From positions 1 through 18,795 of the forward strand of contig VBOF01000007.1 of NCBI GenBank assembly GCA_005877855.1: DNA of 18,795 bases. Reading direction: 5' to 3'. This DNA comes from Nitrospirota bacterium (lineage in GTDB: Bacteria; Nitrospirota; Nitrospiria; Nitrospirales; NS-4). Shown piece after piece: positions 1-6,693 of the stretch; the first letter of the stretch is position 1; the number at the start of each line of letters is the position of its first letter. A model generated the notes under the pieces. That model was given only the letters and a program-made list of their open reading frames with translations, searched no databases and was not told the DNA's origin. The translations under genes and the position numbers were made by a program.

Positions 1-182
1 AAATCAGGTAAACCCCCCTAAAAGAACAGGGTACATTCCCTAATCACAAAGGGGGAAAACCATGATTAGGTGGCCTCTGCTGGGAAGCGGTCGAAACGCG
101 CGCGAACAAACAGGTACAACCAATGGTTCCGCCACAGCCTAAGGATGCCTTCCATGCCTCGCGTCGCTTGCATGAAATTACC
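1..182. other. Non-coding stretch at left edge with a short inverted repeat
   Basis: I see no convincing gene here. The only clear structure is an 8-bp inverted repeat, CCTAATCA at 39-46 and TGATTAGG at 63-70, enclosing a G-rich 16-base loop. A C6 run lies at 13-18 and a G5 run at 51-55, so alternative pairings are possible. It could be the remains of a terminator of a gene to the left, but no T-tract follows. A minus-strand reading frame over 44-295 has no recognisable motifs and was not called. Confidence 0.4.
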
Positions 183-212
183 TTGACAAGCCTTTGGCCA
201 TGCTGGCTTAAT
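183..212 (+). promoter_or_regulatory. Predicted sigma-70-type promoter of the rsb operon
   Basis: A perfect -35 hexamer TTGACA (183-188) is followed after 18 bases by CTTAAT (207-212), which matches four of six bases of the -10 consensus. Transcription would begin near 219-220, giving a leader of about 140 bases before the ATG at 359. The leader contains a possible hairpin, GGGAAA (230-235) with TTTCCC (242-247). No sigma-B-like promoter was recognised. This is a pattern match only. Confidence 0.45.
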
Positions 213-333
213 CCTTTTATTCTTTTACGGGGAAATTCCAGTTTCCCAGGAATGAAAGGTTGGTTAGGGAGGCGAGTCCGGGACGCATAAGCCACTTGTG
301 ATGGAGGCGCACCTATATCGATAGATCAGAGGA

Positions 334-352
334 GCCTTCTTAAGGCAGGAGG
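334..352 (+). promoter_or_regulatory. Small hairpin abutting a strong Shine-Dalgarno sequence
   Basis: GCCTT (334-338) and AAGGC (342-346) form a perfect 5-bp hairpin with a CTT loop. It is followed directly by AGGAGG (347-352), six bases before the ATG at 359. The ribosome site is near-ideal and fixes the start of the first operon gene. The hairpin could modulate initiation, but that is speculation. Confidence 0.5.
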
Positions 353-358
353 TATAGT

Positions 359-1264
359 ATGCATGAAGTGAAAAACTTGAAAAGCCCTTTGGCGCCGTCG
401 CAGGTGACCGGCGAATCAACGGCCACGAACCTGCGCGAGCTGGTGGCCCACTTGCGGGAGAACCGGACTCAACTACGCCAGGAGTGGGCGCAACGCATCA
501 CTGAAGCCAAGTTGCTCACGGCGATGAGCGCAGACGAGATCTTCACCGAGGCCACGGCCGTCTATGATCAGTATGTCGAGGCCTTGGAGACCGGGACCTT
601 CGAGGCCCTTCAAGCTTACGCCCGCAACCTGTCCGAACGTATTATTCCGCGGGGGGTGGAAACTCATGAGGTCATCGGCATCGTGCTGCTCCTGCGCGAC
701 GTGCTGGCCCGCTCGCTGTTCGCCAAATACCAAGGCGATTTCGGGAAGCTCAACCGCATCCTTGATGCCTATGAGCCGGCCGCCAACCGTATCGCCAACA
801 CGGTGTCGGTCGGCTTTGTCCAGGAACGTGAACGGATCATCCGCGAGCAGCAAGAGGCCATCCGTGAACTCTCGACCCCTGTCCTTCAGGTCCGCGAGCG
901 GCTGCTGATCCTGCCGATCATCGGGGTGATTGATCCGCAACGTGCGCGCCAATTAACCGAGCAGTTGCTCCGGGGCATCCGGACCAACCGCGCCAAGGTG
1001 GTGGTGATCGACATCACTGGCGTCGCGGCCATGGACTCCCAGATTGCCAACCATCTTGTCCAGACCGTCGAGGCGTCCAGGTTGCTGGGCGCGACGGTCA
1101 TCGTGACCGGGCTGTCTCCGGAAATCGCCCAGACGCTCGTGAACATTGGTGTGGATTTGGGCAAGATGAACACGGTCGGGGACCTGCAGGGCGGAATCGA
1201 GGGGGCCGAGCGGCTCTTGGGCTACAAAGTGATCCCGATCGGAGACAACCAGCAAAATGCTTAG
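359..1264 (+). CDS. rsbR: RsbR-type co-antagonist (RsbRD-like N-terminus plus STAS domain)
   Basis: This 301-residue protein is predicted to be the sensory scaffold of a stressosome-like complex. In characterised systems RsbR and RsbS form the core that holds the RsbT kinase until stress triggers phosphorylation. Residues about 25-165 are helical and resemble the RsbRD N-terminal sensor domain (WAQR near 43-46). They end in a charged linker helix (QERERIIREQQEAIREL) typical of RsbR. Residues about 172-290 are a STAS domain, with the phosphorylation loop DITGVAAMDS at 218-227. Ser227 occupies the position usually Thr in RsbR, and GLSPEIAQT (251-259) carries the second conserved Thr. The start is set by the AGGAGG at 347-352. 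rsbS begins 24 bases after the stop. Family assignment is strong; the sensed stimulus is unknown. Confidence 0.88.
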   Translation: MHEVKNLKSPLAPSQVTGESTATNLRELVAHLRENRTQLRQEWAQRITEAKLLTAMSADEIFTEATAVYDQYVEALETGTFEALQAYARNLSERIIPRGVETHEVIGIVLLLRDVLARSLFAKYQGDFGKLNRILDAYEPAANRIANTVSVGFVQERERIIREQQEAIRELSTPVLQVRERLLILPIIGVIDPQRARQLTEQLLRGIRTNRAKVVVIDITGVAAMDSQIANHLVQTVEASRLLGATVIVTGLSPEIAQTLVNIGVDLGKMNTVGDLQGGIEGAERLLGYKVIPIGDNQQNA

Positions 1265-1288
1265 GACACTTCTACCGAGGTAAAAGCC

Positions 1289-1660
1289 ATGGCCGTTCCG
1301 ATCCTTAAACAAGGGCCATTCCTGATCGCCTCGATCCAGTCCGCATTGACGGATACTGACCTCGTCCAGCTCCGAGACGCCTTGGTCGGGCAAGTCGGGT
1401 CGTACCGTTCCCGCGGGGTGATCGTGGACGTGACCGCTCTCGACGTGCTCGATTCATTCGCTTCCCGGACCCTGCGGGATCTCGCGCACATGGTCCGCTT
1501 ACGCGGCGCGGAGACCGTAATTGTCGGCATTCAGCCCGAGGTCGCGTTCACGATGGTGCGGCTCGGGTTGACCCTGGAAGGCGTGGCCACGGCGTTGGAC
1601 CTGGAAGAGGGTCTCTTCTATCTCGACCAGAAACTCAGATCGACCCAGCAAGAAGGCTAG
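1289..1660 (+). CDS. rsbS: RsbS-type STAS antagonist
   Basis: This single-domain STAS protein of 123 residues has the usual RsbS length. It is expected to pair with the upstream RsbR protein and sequester RsbT, and its phosphorylation by RsbT would release the kinase. The acceptor loop reads DVTALDVLDSFASRTL, with Ser56 at the position phosphorylated in Bacillus RsbS. GIQPEVAFTMVRLGL is the conserved second half of the fold. It starts with ATG at 1289 after CGAGGTAAAAGCC, a modest ribosome site. It lies 24 bases after rsbR and ends 8 bases before rsbT, so the three are almost certainly co-transcribed. Confidence 0.9.
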   Translation: MAVPILKQGPFLIASIQSALTDTDLVQLRDALVGQVGSYRSRGVIVDVTALDVLDSFASRTLRDLAHMVRLRGAETVIVGIQPEVAFTMVRLGLTLEGVATALDLEEGLFYLDQKLRSTQQEG

Positions 1661-1668
1661 CTTTTGTC

Positions 1669-2067
1669 GTGGATGAAGTGTCGGTGCGGATCAGTTCGGA
1701 TCTCGACCTTGTGCGGGCGCGCGAGCAGGGTCGCGTCTTGGCGGGGCAGCTAGGTTTCACACAAAGTGACTTGACGCTCGTTGCTACCGCCATTTCCGAG
1801 CTGGCGCGGAACATCGTCCGCTATGCCCGTCGCGGGGAAATCGTCTTGCGACAGGCCGAGGACGGCGGCGTTCCTGGGATCGTCATCATCGCGCGGGATG
1901 AAGGGCCGGGAATCCCCGACGTGAATCGAGCCATGGAGCCGGGCTATTCTACCGCTGGCGGTCTCGGGTTGGGGTTGCCGGGCGTTCGGCGGATCATGGA
2001 CAAGTTTGAAATCGTCTCCGAGGTCAACCGCGGGACTGTCGTCACGGTCACGAAATGGAAACGCTAA
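1669..2067 (+). CDS. rsbT: RsbT-type switch-protein serine kinase (GHKL ATPase)
   Basis: This 132-residue protein is a complete small GHKL kinase of the RsbT/RsbW fold. The N-box is SELARNIVRYA (43-53, Asn48), the G1 box is RDEGPGI (76-82), and the G2 box is GGLGLGLPG (97-105). In known systems RsbT phosphorylates RsbR and RsbS and, once freed, binds the N-terminal domain of RsbU. Here the only candidate target with such a domain is the histidine kinase encoded two genes downstream. The likely start is GTG at 1669, eight bases after the rsbS stop. There is only a weak AGAAGG well upstream, so translation is probably coupled to rsbS. The 3' end overlaps the next gene by 13 bases. Confidence 0.9.
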   Translation: MDEVSVRISSDLDLVRAREQGRVLAGQLGFTQSDLTLVATAISELARNIVRYARRGEIVLRQAEDGGVPGIVIIARDEGPGIPDVNRAMEPGYSTAGGLGLGLPGVRRIMDKFEIVSEVNRGTVVTVTKWKR

Positions 2068-2672
2068 ACAAGCTCATCGTTGAATGGGGGGTCGCCTCGC
2101 AGACGCTGGCGGGCGAGGTCCAATCCGGGGACAAGCATCTGGTCAAGGTCTTTCCTCATGGCGTGTTATTGGCGGCCCTGGATGGTCTGGGCCATGGAGA
2201 GGAGGCTGCGGCTGCGGCGAATATGGCGGTCAGGGTCCTGCAGTCCTCAGAAAATGAGTCCGTCATTTCGATGCTCAAGCGCTGTCACGAACAGTTGCGC
2301 TCCACACGTGGTGTCGTGATGAGCTTGGCAGCCTTCAATGCGGTGGAAGAGACCATGACCTGGATTGGCGTTGGCAATGTTGAGGGAATCCTGCTGCAGG
2401 CCGACCCCGCCGCCAATCCGGGATACGAGTACCTGACTTTGCGAAGCGGCGTGGTCGGCACCCGTCTTCCGCTGTTACATGCGGCTATCGTCCCCGTCAA
2501 GCGGGGCGACACTTTGATTTTCGCCACCGACGGCATCCGCCCTGAATTTGCGCAGCGCCGCGCCCTGGGTGCCGGGCCCCAACAGATCGCTGACAGGATC
2601 CTTGCCCAGTACGCCAAAGGGACAGACGACGCGCTCGTCCTAGTGGCGCGCTATGTGGGAGAGGCGTCATGA
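2055..2672 (+). CDS. rsbX: RsbX-like PP2C/SpoIIE-family serine phosphatase
   Basis: The protein has 205 residues with metal-binding motifs of the PP2C/SpoIIE fold: SGD at 24-26, DGLGHG at 43-48, ATDGI at 157-161 and TDDALVLVARY at 190-200. The small size without a sensor domain, and the position directly after rsbT, match RsbX. That enzyme dephosphorylates RsbR and RsbS and resets the stressosome. The start ATG at 2055 lies inside rsbT and has no clear Shine-Dalgarno, implying translational coupling. Its stop overlaps the next start as ATGA (2669-2672). Both family and role are well supported by motifs and context. Because the operon lacks a classical RsbU phosphatase, a direct output role cannot be excluded. 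Confidence 0.85.
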   Translation: METLNKLIVEWGVASQTLAGEVQSGDKHLVKVFPHGVLLAALDGLGHGEEAAAAANMAVRVLQSSENESVISMLKRCHEQLRSTRGVVMSLAAFNAVEETMTWIGVGNVEGILLQADPAANPGYEYLTLRSGVVGTRLPLLHAAIVPVKRGDTLIFATDGIRPEFAQRRALGAGPQQIADRILAQYAKGTDDALVLVARYVGEAS

Positions 2673-4003
2673 ACGACCCCCTGCGCGACTTGAGGGACCA
2701 ATATACACGGACCCTGCAAGATTACCTGGCGGAGGCGGGGGAAGCGAACCTGAATCGTGCCTATGAGTTGGGGCGCCGAGCCCTCGCCGAAGGCCTCGGC
2801 GTCTTGGAAATAGTCTCGCTGCACCACCAGGCGCTGGCGACGGTCGTAGGCAGCGTCCTGGCGCTGGAAGAAATGAGGACCATCAGCAAGTCGGCTGAGA
2901 ATTTCTTTGCGGAAGCGCTGTCGCCATTTGAGATGGCCCACCGAGGCTTTCAGGAAGCCAATACGGCGCTCCGCCAATCCGAAGAGCGGTATCGCAGTCT
3001 AGTCGAGAACGCGAAGGATGTCATCTTCACCCTGTCGCTGGCCGGCACGATTACCTCGTCGAACCCGTGTTTTGAAACGATCACAGGCTGGCCGCTCGGC
3101 GACTGGCTGGGCAAGCCCTTTCTGCCCATTGTGCATCCCGATGACCTGCCCGGCTCGCTGGAGCTCTTTCAGCGCGTCTTGCGGGGTGAGACTCTGCCGA
3201 TTTTTGACCTACGCGTCCGGAGGAAGTCGGGGGAGTACATCCATGGGGAGTTCACCATGACCCCTCTCATCAAAGACGAACAAGTGGTGGGCGTGCTGGG
3301 GATTGGCCGCGACATCACTGAACGCAAGCGCGCCCAAGAGGCGCTGCGTCGGCTGAACGAGACCCTGGAGGAGGAAGCGAAACGGATCGCCCACGCGCTC
3401 CACGATGAAGCGGGGCAACTGCTCGCGTCCGTGCATATCGCCCTGGAGGGGATCTTCCGGGATCTGCCTCCCTCGGCGGGCCACAGGCTTAGGGAAGTCA
3501 AGGCATTCTTGGATCAAATCGAGGTTCACCTGCGCCAACTCTCCCACGAGCTGCGCCCCACGATTCTGGACGACCTCGGGCTTCTCCCAGCTCTCGAATT
3601 TCTCGCTGATGGCGTGTCCAAGCGCGCGAAACTTCAGGTGACTGTGGGAGGCACGACGATCGGGCGCCTTCCTGCCACTATCGAGATGGCCATCTATCGC
3701 ATCGTGCAGGAGGCCCTGAATAATGCCACCAGGCACGCGCAGGCCAACTGTGCGACGATCCGACTCGAGCAGGACGGTCAGTTCATCCGGTGTCTCGTAT
3801 GTGATGACGGGATCGGCGTCGACGTCCCAGCCACCATAAACAGGAAAGGCCACACCGGCCTCGGGCTCATCGGAATTCGTGAGCGCCTCAATGCGATCGG
3901 AGGCGACTACCGAATCATCTCCGCTCCCGGTCAAGGGACAACTCTTCAGGTCGAGATCCCTCTGGAGGCCCAAGATGCCACTCAGAATCCTGTTAGCCGA
4001 TGA
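2669..4003 (+). CDS. PAS histidine kinase with an RsbU-like N-terminal domain
   Basis: This is a 444-residue cytoplasmic kinase with no membrane segment. Residues about 5-95 resemble the N-terminal RsbT-binding domain of RsbU (AYELGRRALAEGLGVLEIVSLHH, then FFAEALSPFEMAHRGFQEAN). In RsbU this domain receives RsbT and activates the phosphatase; here it is fused to a kinase. Residues about 105-220 form a PAS domain ending in GIGRDITERKRAQ. Residues about 235-305 are a HisKA_3 dimerisation domain with the phosphoacceptor motif HDEAGQ (His245) and LSHELRPTILDDLGL. Residues about 335-432 are a HATPase domain with EALNNATRHA (N-box), DDGIG (379-383) and GLGLIGIRER (397-406). It overlaps the upstream phosphatase gene by 4 bases and the downstream response-regulator gene by 29. 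I infer that RsbT controls the kinase. The kinase assignment is firm and the RsbU-N assignment is good but made by eye. Confidence 0.88.
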   Translation: MNDPLRDLRDQYTRTLQDYLAEAGEANLNRAYELGRRALAEGLGVLEIVSLHHQALATVVGSVLALEEMRTISKSAENFFAEALSPFEMAHRGFQEANTALRQSEERYRSLVENAKDVIFTLSLAGTITSSNPCFETITGWPLGDWLGKPFLPIVHPDDLPGSLELFQRVLRGETLPIFDLRVRRKSGEYIHGEFTMTPLIKDEQVVGVLGIGRDITERKRAQEALRRLNETLEEEAKRIAHALHDEAGQLLASVHIALEGIFRDLPPSAGHRLREVKAFLDQIEVHLRQLSHELRPTILDDLGLLPALEFLADGVSKRAKLQVTVGGTTIGRLPATIEMAIYRIVQEALNNATRHAQANCATIRLEQDGQFIRCLVCDDGIGVDVPATINRKGHTGLGLIGIRERLNAIGGDYRIISAPGQGTTLQVEIPLEAQDATQNPVSR

Positions 4004-4607
4004 TCATTTGATCGTCAGGCAGGGCTTGAAAACGCTCCTTGAGCAGGAGCAATGCACCGTCGTTGCCGAGGCTTCGGACGGCCGCGAGGCGATCCAGCTT
4101 GCCCAGAAGCTCCGTCCTGACGTTGCCGTTTTGGATCTCGCGATGCCGCTGTTGAACGGTCTGGATGCGGCCAGAGAAATCGTGAAGGTCTCGCCGGAGA
4201 CAAGAACCATCCTGCTGACGATGCATACGGAGGACCCGTACGTCGTCGAGGCGCTCCGCGCTGGCGTGAGAGGGTACCTGTTAAAGACCCAGGCCGCGTC
4301 CGACCTGATGCAGGCGGTCCGAGAGGTGTCCCGAGGAGCAGTCTATTTGAGTCCGGGCATCTCCGGGGCAATCGTTGATGCTTATCTGGCCAAGACGGAT
4401 TTCCCCCCTGATCCGCTGACCCCGCGGGAACGGGAGGTCCTGCAATTGGTCGCGGAAGGGAAGACCACGAAAGAAGTCGCGTCGATCCTGGGAGTGAGCG
4501 TGAAGACGGCCGAATCCCACAGAACCCGACTTATGGAAAAGCTGGACATCCATGACACGGCCGGGCTTGTACGGTACGCGATCCGCCGCGGTGTAGTTCA
4601 GCCCTAG
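3975..4607 (+). CDS. LuxR/NarL-family response regulator, partner of the upstream kinase
   Basis: The 210-residue regulator has an N-terminal receiver domain (RILLADDH at the start, phosphoacceptor Asp54 in VLDLAMP, conserved Lys in YLLKTQ). Its C-terminal LuxR-type helix-turn-helix reads LTPREREVLQLVAEGKTTKEVASILGVSVKT. HisKA_3 kinases normally pair with this class, and the gene overlaps the kinase gene, so they form a cognate pair. The start at 3975 is supported by GGAGG (3964-3968) six bases upstream and by alignment to the receiver fold; an open frame further 5' is a shadow of the kinase gene. It is the last gene of the operon. Targets are unknown, and no clear intrinsic terminator follows. 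Confidence 0.9.
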   Translation: MPLRILLADDHLIVRQGLKTLLEQEQCTVVAEASDGREAIQLAQKLRPDVAVLDLAMPLLNGLDAAREIVKVSPETRTILLTMHTEDPYVVEALRAGVRGYLLKTQAASDLMQAVREVSRGAVYLSPGISGAIVDAYLAKTDFPPDPLTPREREVLQLVAEGKTTKEVASILGVSVKTAESHRTRLMEKLDIHDTAGLVRYAIRRGVVQP

Positions 4608-4758
4608 GTCTGGCAAAACCTGCCACGCAGCCCAGTCTGTGCTTTAAATCCATCGCCGGGCTTAAGTCATTGATTTGACGCGACTTACTGGACTGACGGC
4701 GGTGAGCTAGTAACTTACGTTCTTACAGGGGACTGGCGCACCTCCTCCGTTGGCGGTG

Positions 4759-4774
4759 TGGCACTGCTCTTGCT
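4759..4774 (+). promoter_or_regulatory. Predicted sigma-54 (-24/-12) promoter
   Basis: The sequence TGGCAC, five bases, TTGCT matches the sigma-54 consensus at every conserved position. GG (4760-4761) and GC (4772-4773) are separated by the required 10 bases. Transcription would start about 12 bases after the GC, near 4785. The ATG of the next gene is at 4788, so the mRNA would have a leader of only a few bases. That agrees with the absence of a Shine-Dalgarno sequence there. Confidence 0.6.
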
Positions 4775-4787
4775 TTCTCGCGACGGC

Positions 4788-5498
4788 ATGGATTCGAAGA
4801 TCCTGATTGTCGAAGACGAACAAAGTGTCGTGAATTTGCTCAGAAAGGGCCTCGAACCTGAAGGCTTCCAGGTGATTGCTGCCTATAACGGGCAGGCCGG
4901 TCTACGAGCGGTGACCGAAGCACGCCCGGACCTGCTCATCCTTGATTTGACCCTTCCTGGACTCGATGGCTTCGAACTCTGTCGCAGGATTCGAAAGCAA
5001 CCGGAGACCGCGCGTCTTCCTATTCTCGTCCTGAGCGGCAGGGCCGAGGAGGTTGATAAAGTGGTCATGCTTGAGCTCGGCGCCGACGACTACGTCACGA
5101 AGCCTTTCAGTCCCAAGGAGCTTGTGGCTCGGGTCAAAACTCTCCTTCGCCGCGTCTCGACGCCTGCGTTACCTCAGGTGTTGCGAGTAGGGACCCTCGA
5201 GGTGGACCTTGACCGTTACACTGTTCACGTCGCGGGCCAGCCGACTTCCCTCACCGCCAAGGAGTTCGAGTTGCTCAAAGCCCTGTTGGAAGCCAGGGAA
5301 AGAACTCTGAACAGAGCGTTTCTGTTAGAGCAGGTCTGGCAGTATGGCGAAGAGCTTGAGATCGAAACCCGCACCGTGGACGTGCATATCCGAAGCCTCA
5401 GAAAGAAGCTCGGCTCCGAAGGGGCTCGGATCATCACCGTGCGGAATGTCGGGTACCGCCTGGATGCGACCTCGCCACCCGTGAATCCTGCACCATAG
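4788..5498 (+). CDS. Orphan OmpR/PhoB-family response regulator
   Basis: The 236-residue protein has a receiver domain (KILIVEDE at 4-11, Asp53 in ILDLTLP, Lys105 in YVTKPF). A winged-helix DNA-binding domain follows from about residue 140 (LTAKEFELLKALLEARERTLNRAFLLEQVW, then RTVDVHIRSLRKKLG and the closing VRNVGYRL). No histidine kinase gene is adjacent, and the upstream LuxR-type regulator has its own kinase, so this is an orphan. I chose ATG 4788 because the receiver fold begins right there. An in-frame GTG at 4758 would place the sigma-54 element inside the gene. The C-terminal tail (SPPVNPAP) is dispensable-looking. The next sequence is the first riboswitch cassette, so it could regulate the genes to the right, but that is only proximity. 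Confidence 0.9.
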   Translation: MDSKILIVEDEQSVVNLLRKGLEPEGFQVIAAYNGQAGLRAVTEARPDLLILDLTLPGLDGFELCRRIRKQPETARLPILVLSGRAEEVDKVVMLELGADDYVTKPFSPKELVARVKTLLRRVSTPALPQVLRVGTLEVDLDRYTVHVAGQPTSLTAKEFELLKALLEARERTLNRAFLLEQVWQYGEELEIETRTVDVHIRSLRKKLGSEGARIITVRNVGYRLDATSPPVNPAP

Positions 5499-5511
5499 GA
5501 CCTCGCAGAAC

Positions 5512-5630
5512 CTTCCCGTTCCAGAAACCTTTCGCTTCTTCCCACGAACCTTGTCCTCGCGACGCAGATTGAGCCCTCCCTTACCCTGCCTTTTTACCCC
5601 CTCTTAACCAACCTCTCCCGTTCTTCTTAC
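5512..5630 (+). repeat. Upstream cassette, copy A (duplicated promoter region)
   Basis: This block aligns with 6883-7000 almost without gaps, at roughly four fifths identity by eye. Both share ACCTTTCGCTTC, CAGATTGAGC, CTCCCTTAC, CTTTTTAC, TCTTAAC, CCTCTCCCGT and CTTCTTAC. Both lie about 30 bases upstream of a GEMM-I-like element and ahead of a secreted-protein gene, so the block presumably carries the promoter. A weak sigma-70-like pair, TTGAGC (5569-5574) and TTTTAC (5592-5597) with 17-base spacing, is kept in both copies. No sigma-54 element was found. Confidence 0.7.
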
Positions 5631-5660
5631 ACACGCACAGTAGCTTGAGGCGCATGCATC

Positions 5661-5755
5661 GCCGAGGACCCTTTCCCGAGAACGGCGAACTCCGGGCGAT
5701 CGGGGGCGTAAAGACGCGGGTCCCGACAATATCGGGATAGCCGGGCTCCCAAAGG
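5661..5755 (+). promoter_or_regulatory. GEMM-I (cyclic-di-GMP) riboswitch, copy A, diverged core
   Basis: The architecture follows copy B and the GEMM-I consensus. One hairpin is CTCCGG (5690-5695), a GCGA GNRA tetraloop (5696-5699) and TCGGGG (5700-5705). A second is TCCCGA (5721-5726) with TCGGGA (5732-5737), followed by the conserved ATAGCCGGGCT. Both stems differ in sequence from copy B yet remain paired, which is strong support for a conserved RNA. The core differs from consensus: GGCGAACT instead of GGCAAACC, and CGTAAAGAC instead of CGCAAAGCC. The last change breaks one pair of the GGC/GCC stem. The G corresponding to Vc2 G20, used for c-di-GMP recognition, appears kept (5684). About 120 bases separate it from the ATG at 5876, with no obvious terminator there. 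It may be functional, altered in ligand preference, or decaying. Confidence 0.7.
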
Positions 5756-5875
5756 TTGAGAAAAAGGGGTCAGAAAGGAGGTGAAGGACAGGGGCGGGCA
5801 GGTGGAGTGAACTGAACCAGATAAGCAGTCAACCAAACTTTAAACATTTAACAGAAGCAAGAAGGAGAAAAGGCC

Positions 5876-6628
5876 ATGAAACAGTTCATCTCGGTATTTG
5901 CAATTGTCACGGTATTCGCCATGTTTGGGGCCACCCCAGCGTTTCCGTTGGCATCTTCCAAGTTCGCCGCGGAGGTGTCAGATCTGATACTGATTCCCCC
6001 GCCGCCTCCGGCGTCCGGAACCCACGACACCCCCTTCAAAACGGTGTTGAGCACCATGATCAAAACCCCGAACAAGAAGGATTTGCTCATTGGGGGATCG
6101 TTTGAAACCGCGCTCTTTACCCAGACCCAGGTGACGGGGAAGAACGGGTCGACCAGTACGTCGAGTGCGAGCGCGACGTTGGAGGTCAGGGTCCTCATCG
6201 ATGGTCAGCCGTTCAACAAGAGTACCGGTACGGGCGCTTTTCCGCCCATAGTAATGTATGACCATCGGGCCCAAACTCTGAGCGCGACTCTTGGCGGCGT
6301 GATCCAGAGTTGTACAGTGAACCTCGTGACTGGGGTTATCAATGTCGCCACCGACTGCACGGTGACCGATGAGATGATCAATCTTATCTTGGAGACGATG
6401 TCCGCCCATCACTTCAATTTCGTGGCGGCCAATCTGGATCCTGGAGTTCATACAGTTGAGATCCAGGTGAGGTCTGGCTCCACCGCTGACACGAGCCCTG
6501 CTGGTTTTGGGACGGCGAGCGCGACGGCAGGAGTGGGGCGGGGTTCTTTGACTGTTGAGGAAGTCAAAGCCATTAATCAAATAGTACCAGGTGCTGGCAT
6601 CGTGTTTGACTTTACGACGGTTCCGTAG
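5876..6628 (+). CDS. Secreted protein of unknown function under a riboswitch cassette
   Basis: I do not recognise this 250-residue protein. It begins with a Sec-type signal peptide (MKQFISVFAIVTVFAMFGATPAFPLA), so it is probably exported. A proline run (IPPPPPASGT, about 40-49) precedes a Ser/Thr/Gly-rich, beta-looking body. That body includes KKDLLIGGSFETALFTQTQV and a pair of cysteines in QSCTVNLVTGVINVATDC that could form a disulfide. No lipobox, anchor or transmembrane segment is seen after the signal. The start is supported by AAGGAG (5862-5867), eight bases before the ATG. The gene stands alone between its riboswitch leader and a strong terminator at 6694, so it should be a single c-di-GMP-responsive transcript. 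A structural or adhesive envelope role is plausible but not shown. Confidence 0.85.
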   Translation: MKQFISVFAIVTVFAMFGATPAFPLASSKFAAEVSDLILIPPPPPASGTHDTPFKTVLSTMIKTPNKKDLLIGGSFETALFTQTQVTGKNGSTSTSSASATLEVRVLIDGQPFNKSTGTGAFPPIVMYDHRAQTLSATLGGVIQSCTVNLVTGVINVATDCTVTDEMINLILETMSAHHFNFVAANLDPGVHTVEIQVRSGSTADTSPAGFGTASATAGVGRGSLTVEEVKAINQIVPGAGIVFDFTTVP

Positions 6629-6693
6629 TAGCCGAGGACCCGAGGCTTCAACCTAGCGCGGTTGAGGTCGTTCACGCCCTAAACAGGGGGGCC

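Noticed and set aside
44..295. Minus-strand open frame of 83 codons upstream of the rsb operon
   Set aside because: No recognisable motif, unusual composition, no ribosome site, and it covers the predicted operon promoter and leader.
3209..3973. Minus-strand open frame of 254 codons inside the histidine kinase gene
   Set aside because: It lies wholly opposite a clear kinase gene with conserved motifs; the frame is open because of GC-rich codon bias.
4758..4787. GTG start at 4758 for the OmpR-type regulator
   Set aside because: It adds residues before the receiver fold, lacks a ribosome site and would put the sigma-54 element inside the coding region.
5978..6580. Minus-strand open frame of 200 codons opposite the secreted protein gene
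   Set aside because: The + strand gene has a signal peptide, ribosome site, riboswitch leader and terminator; the antisense frame has none of these.
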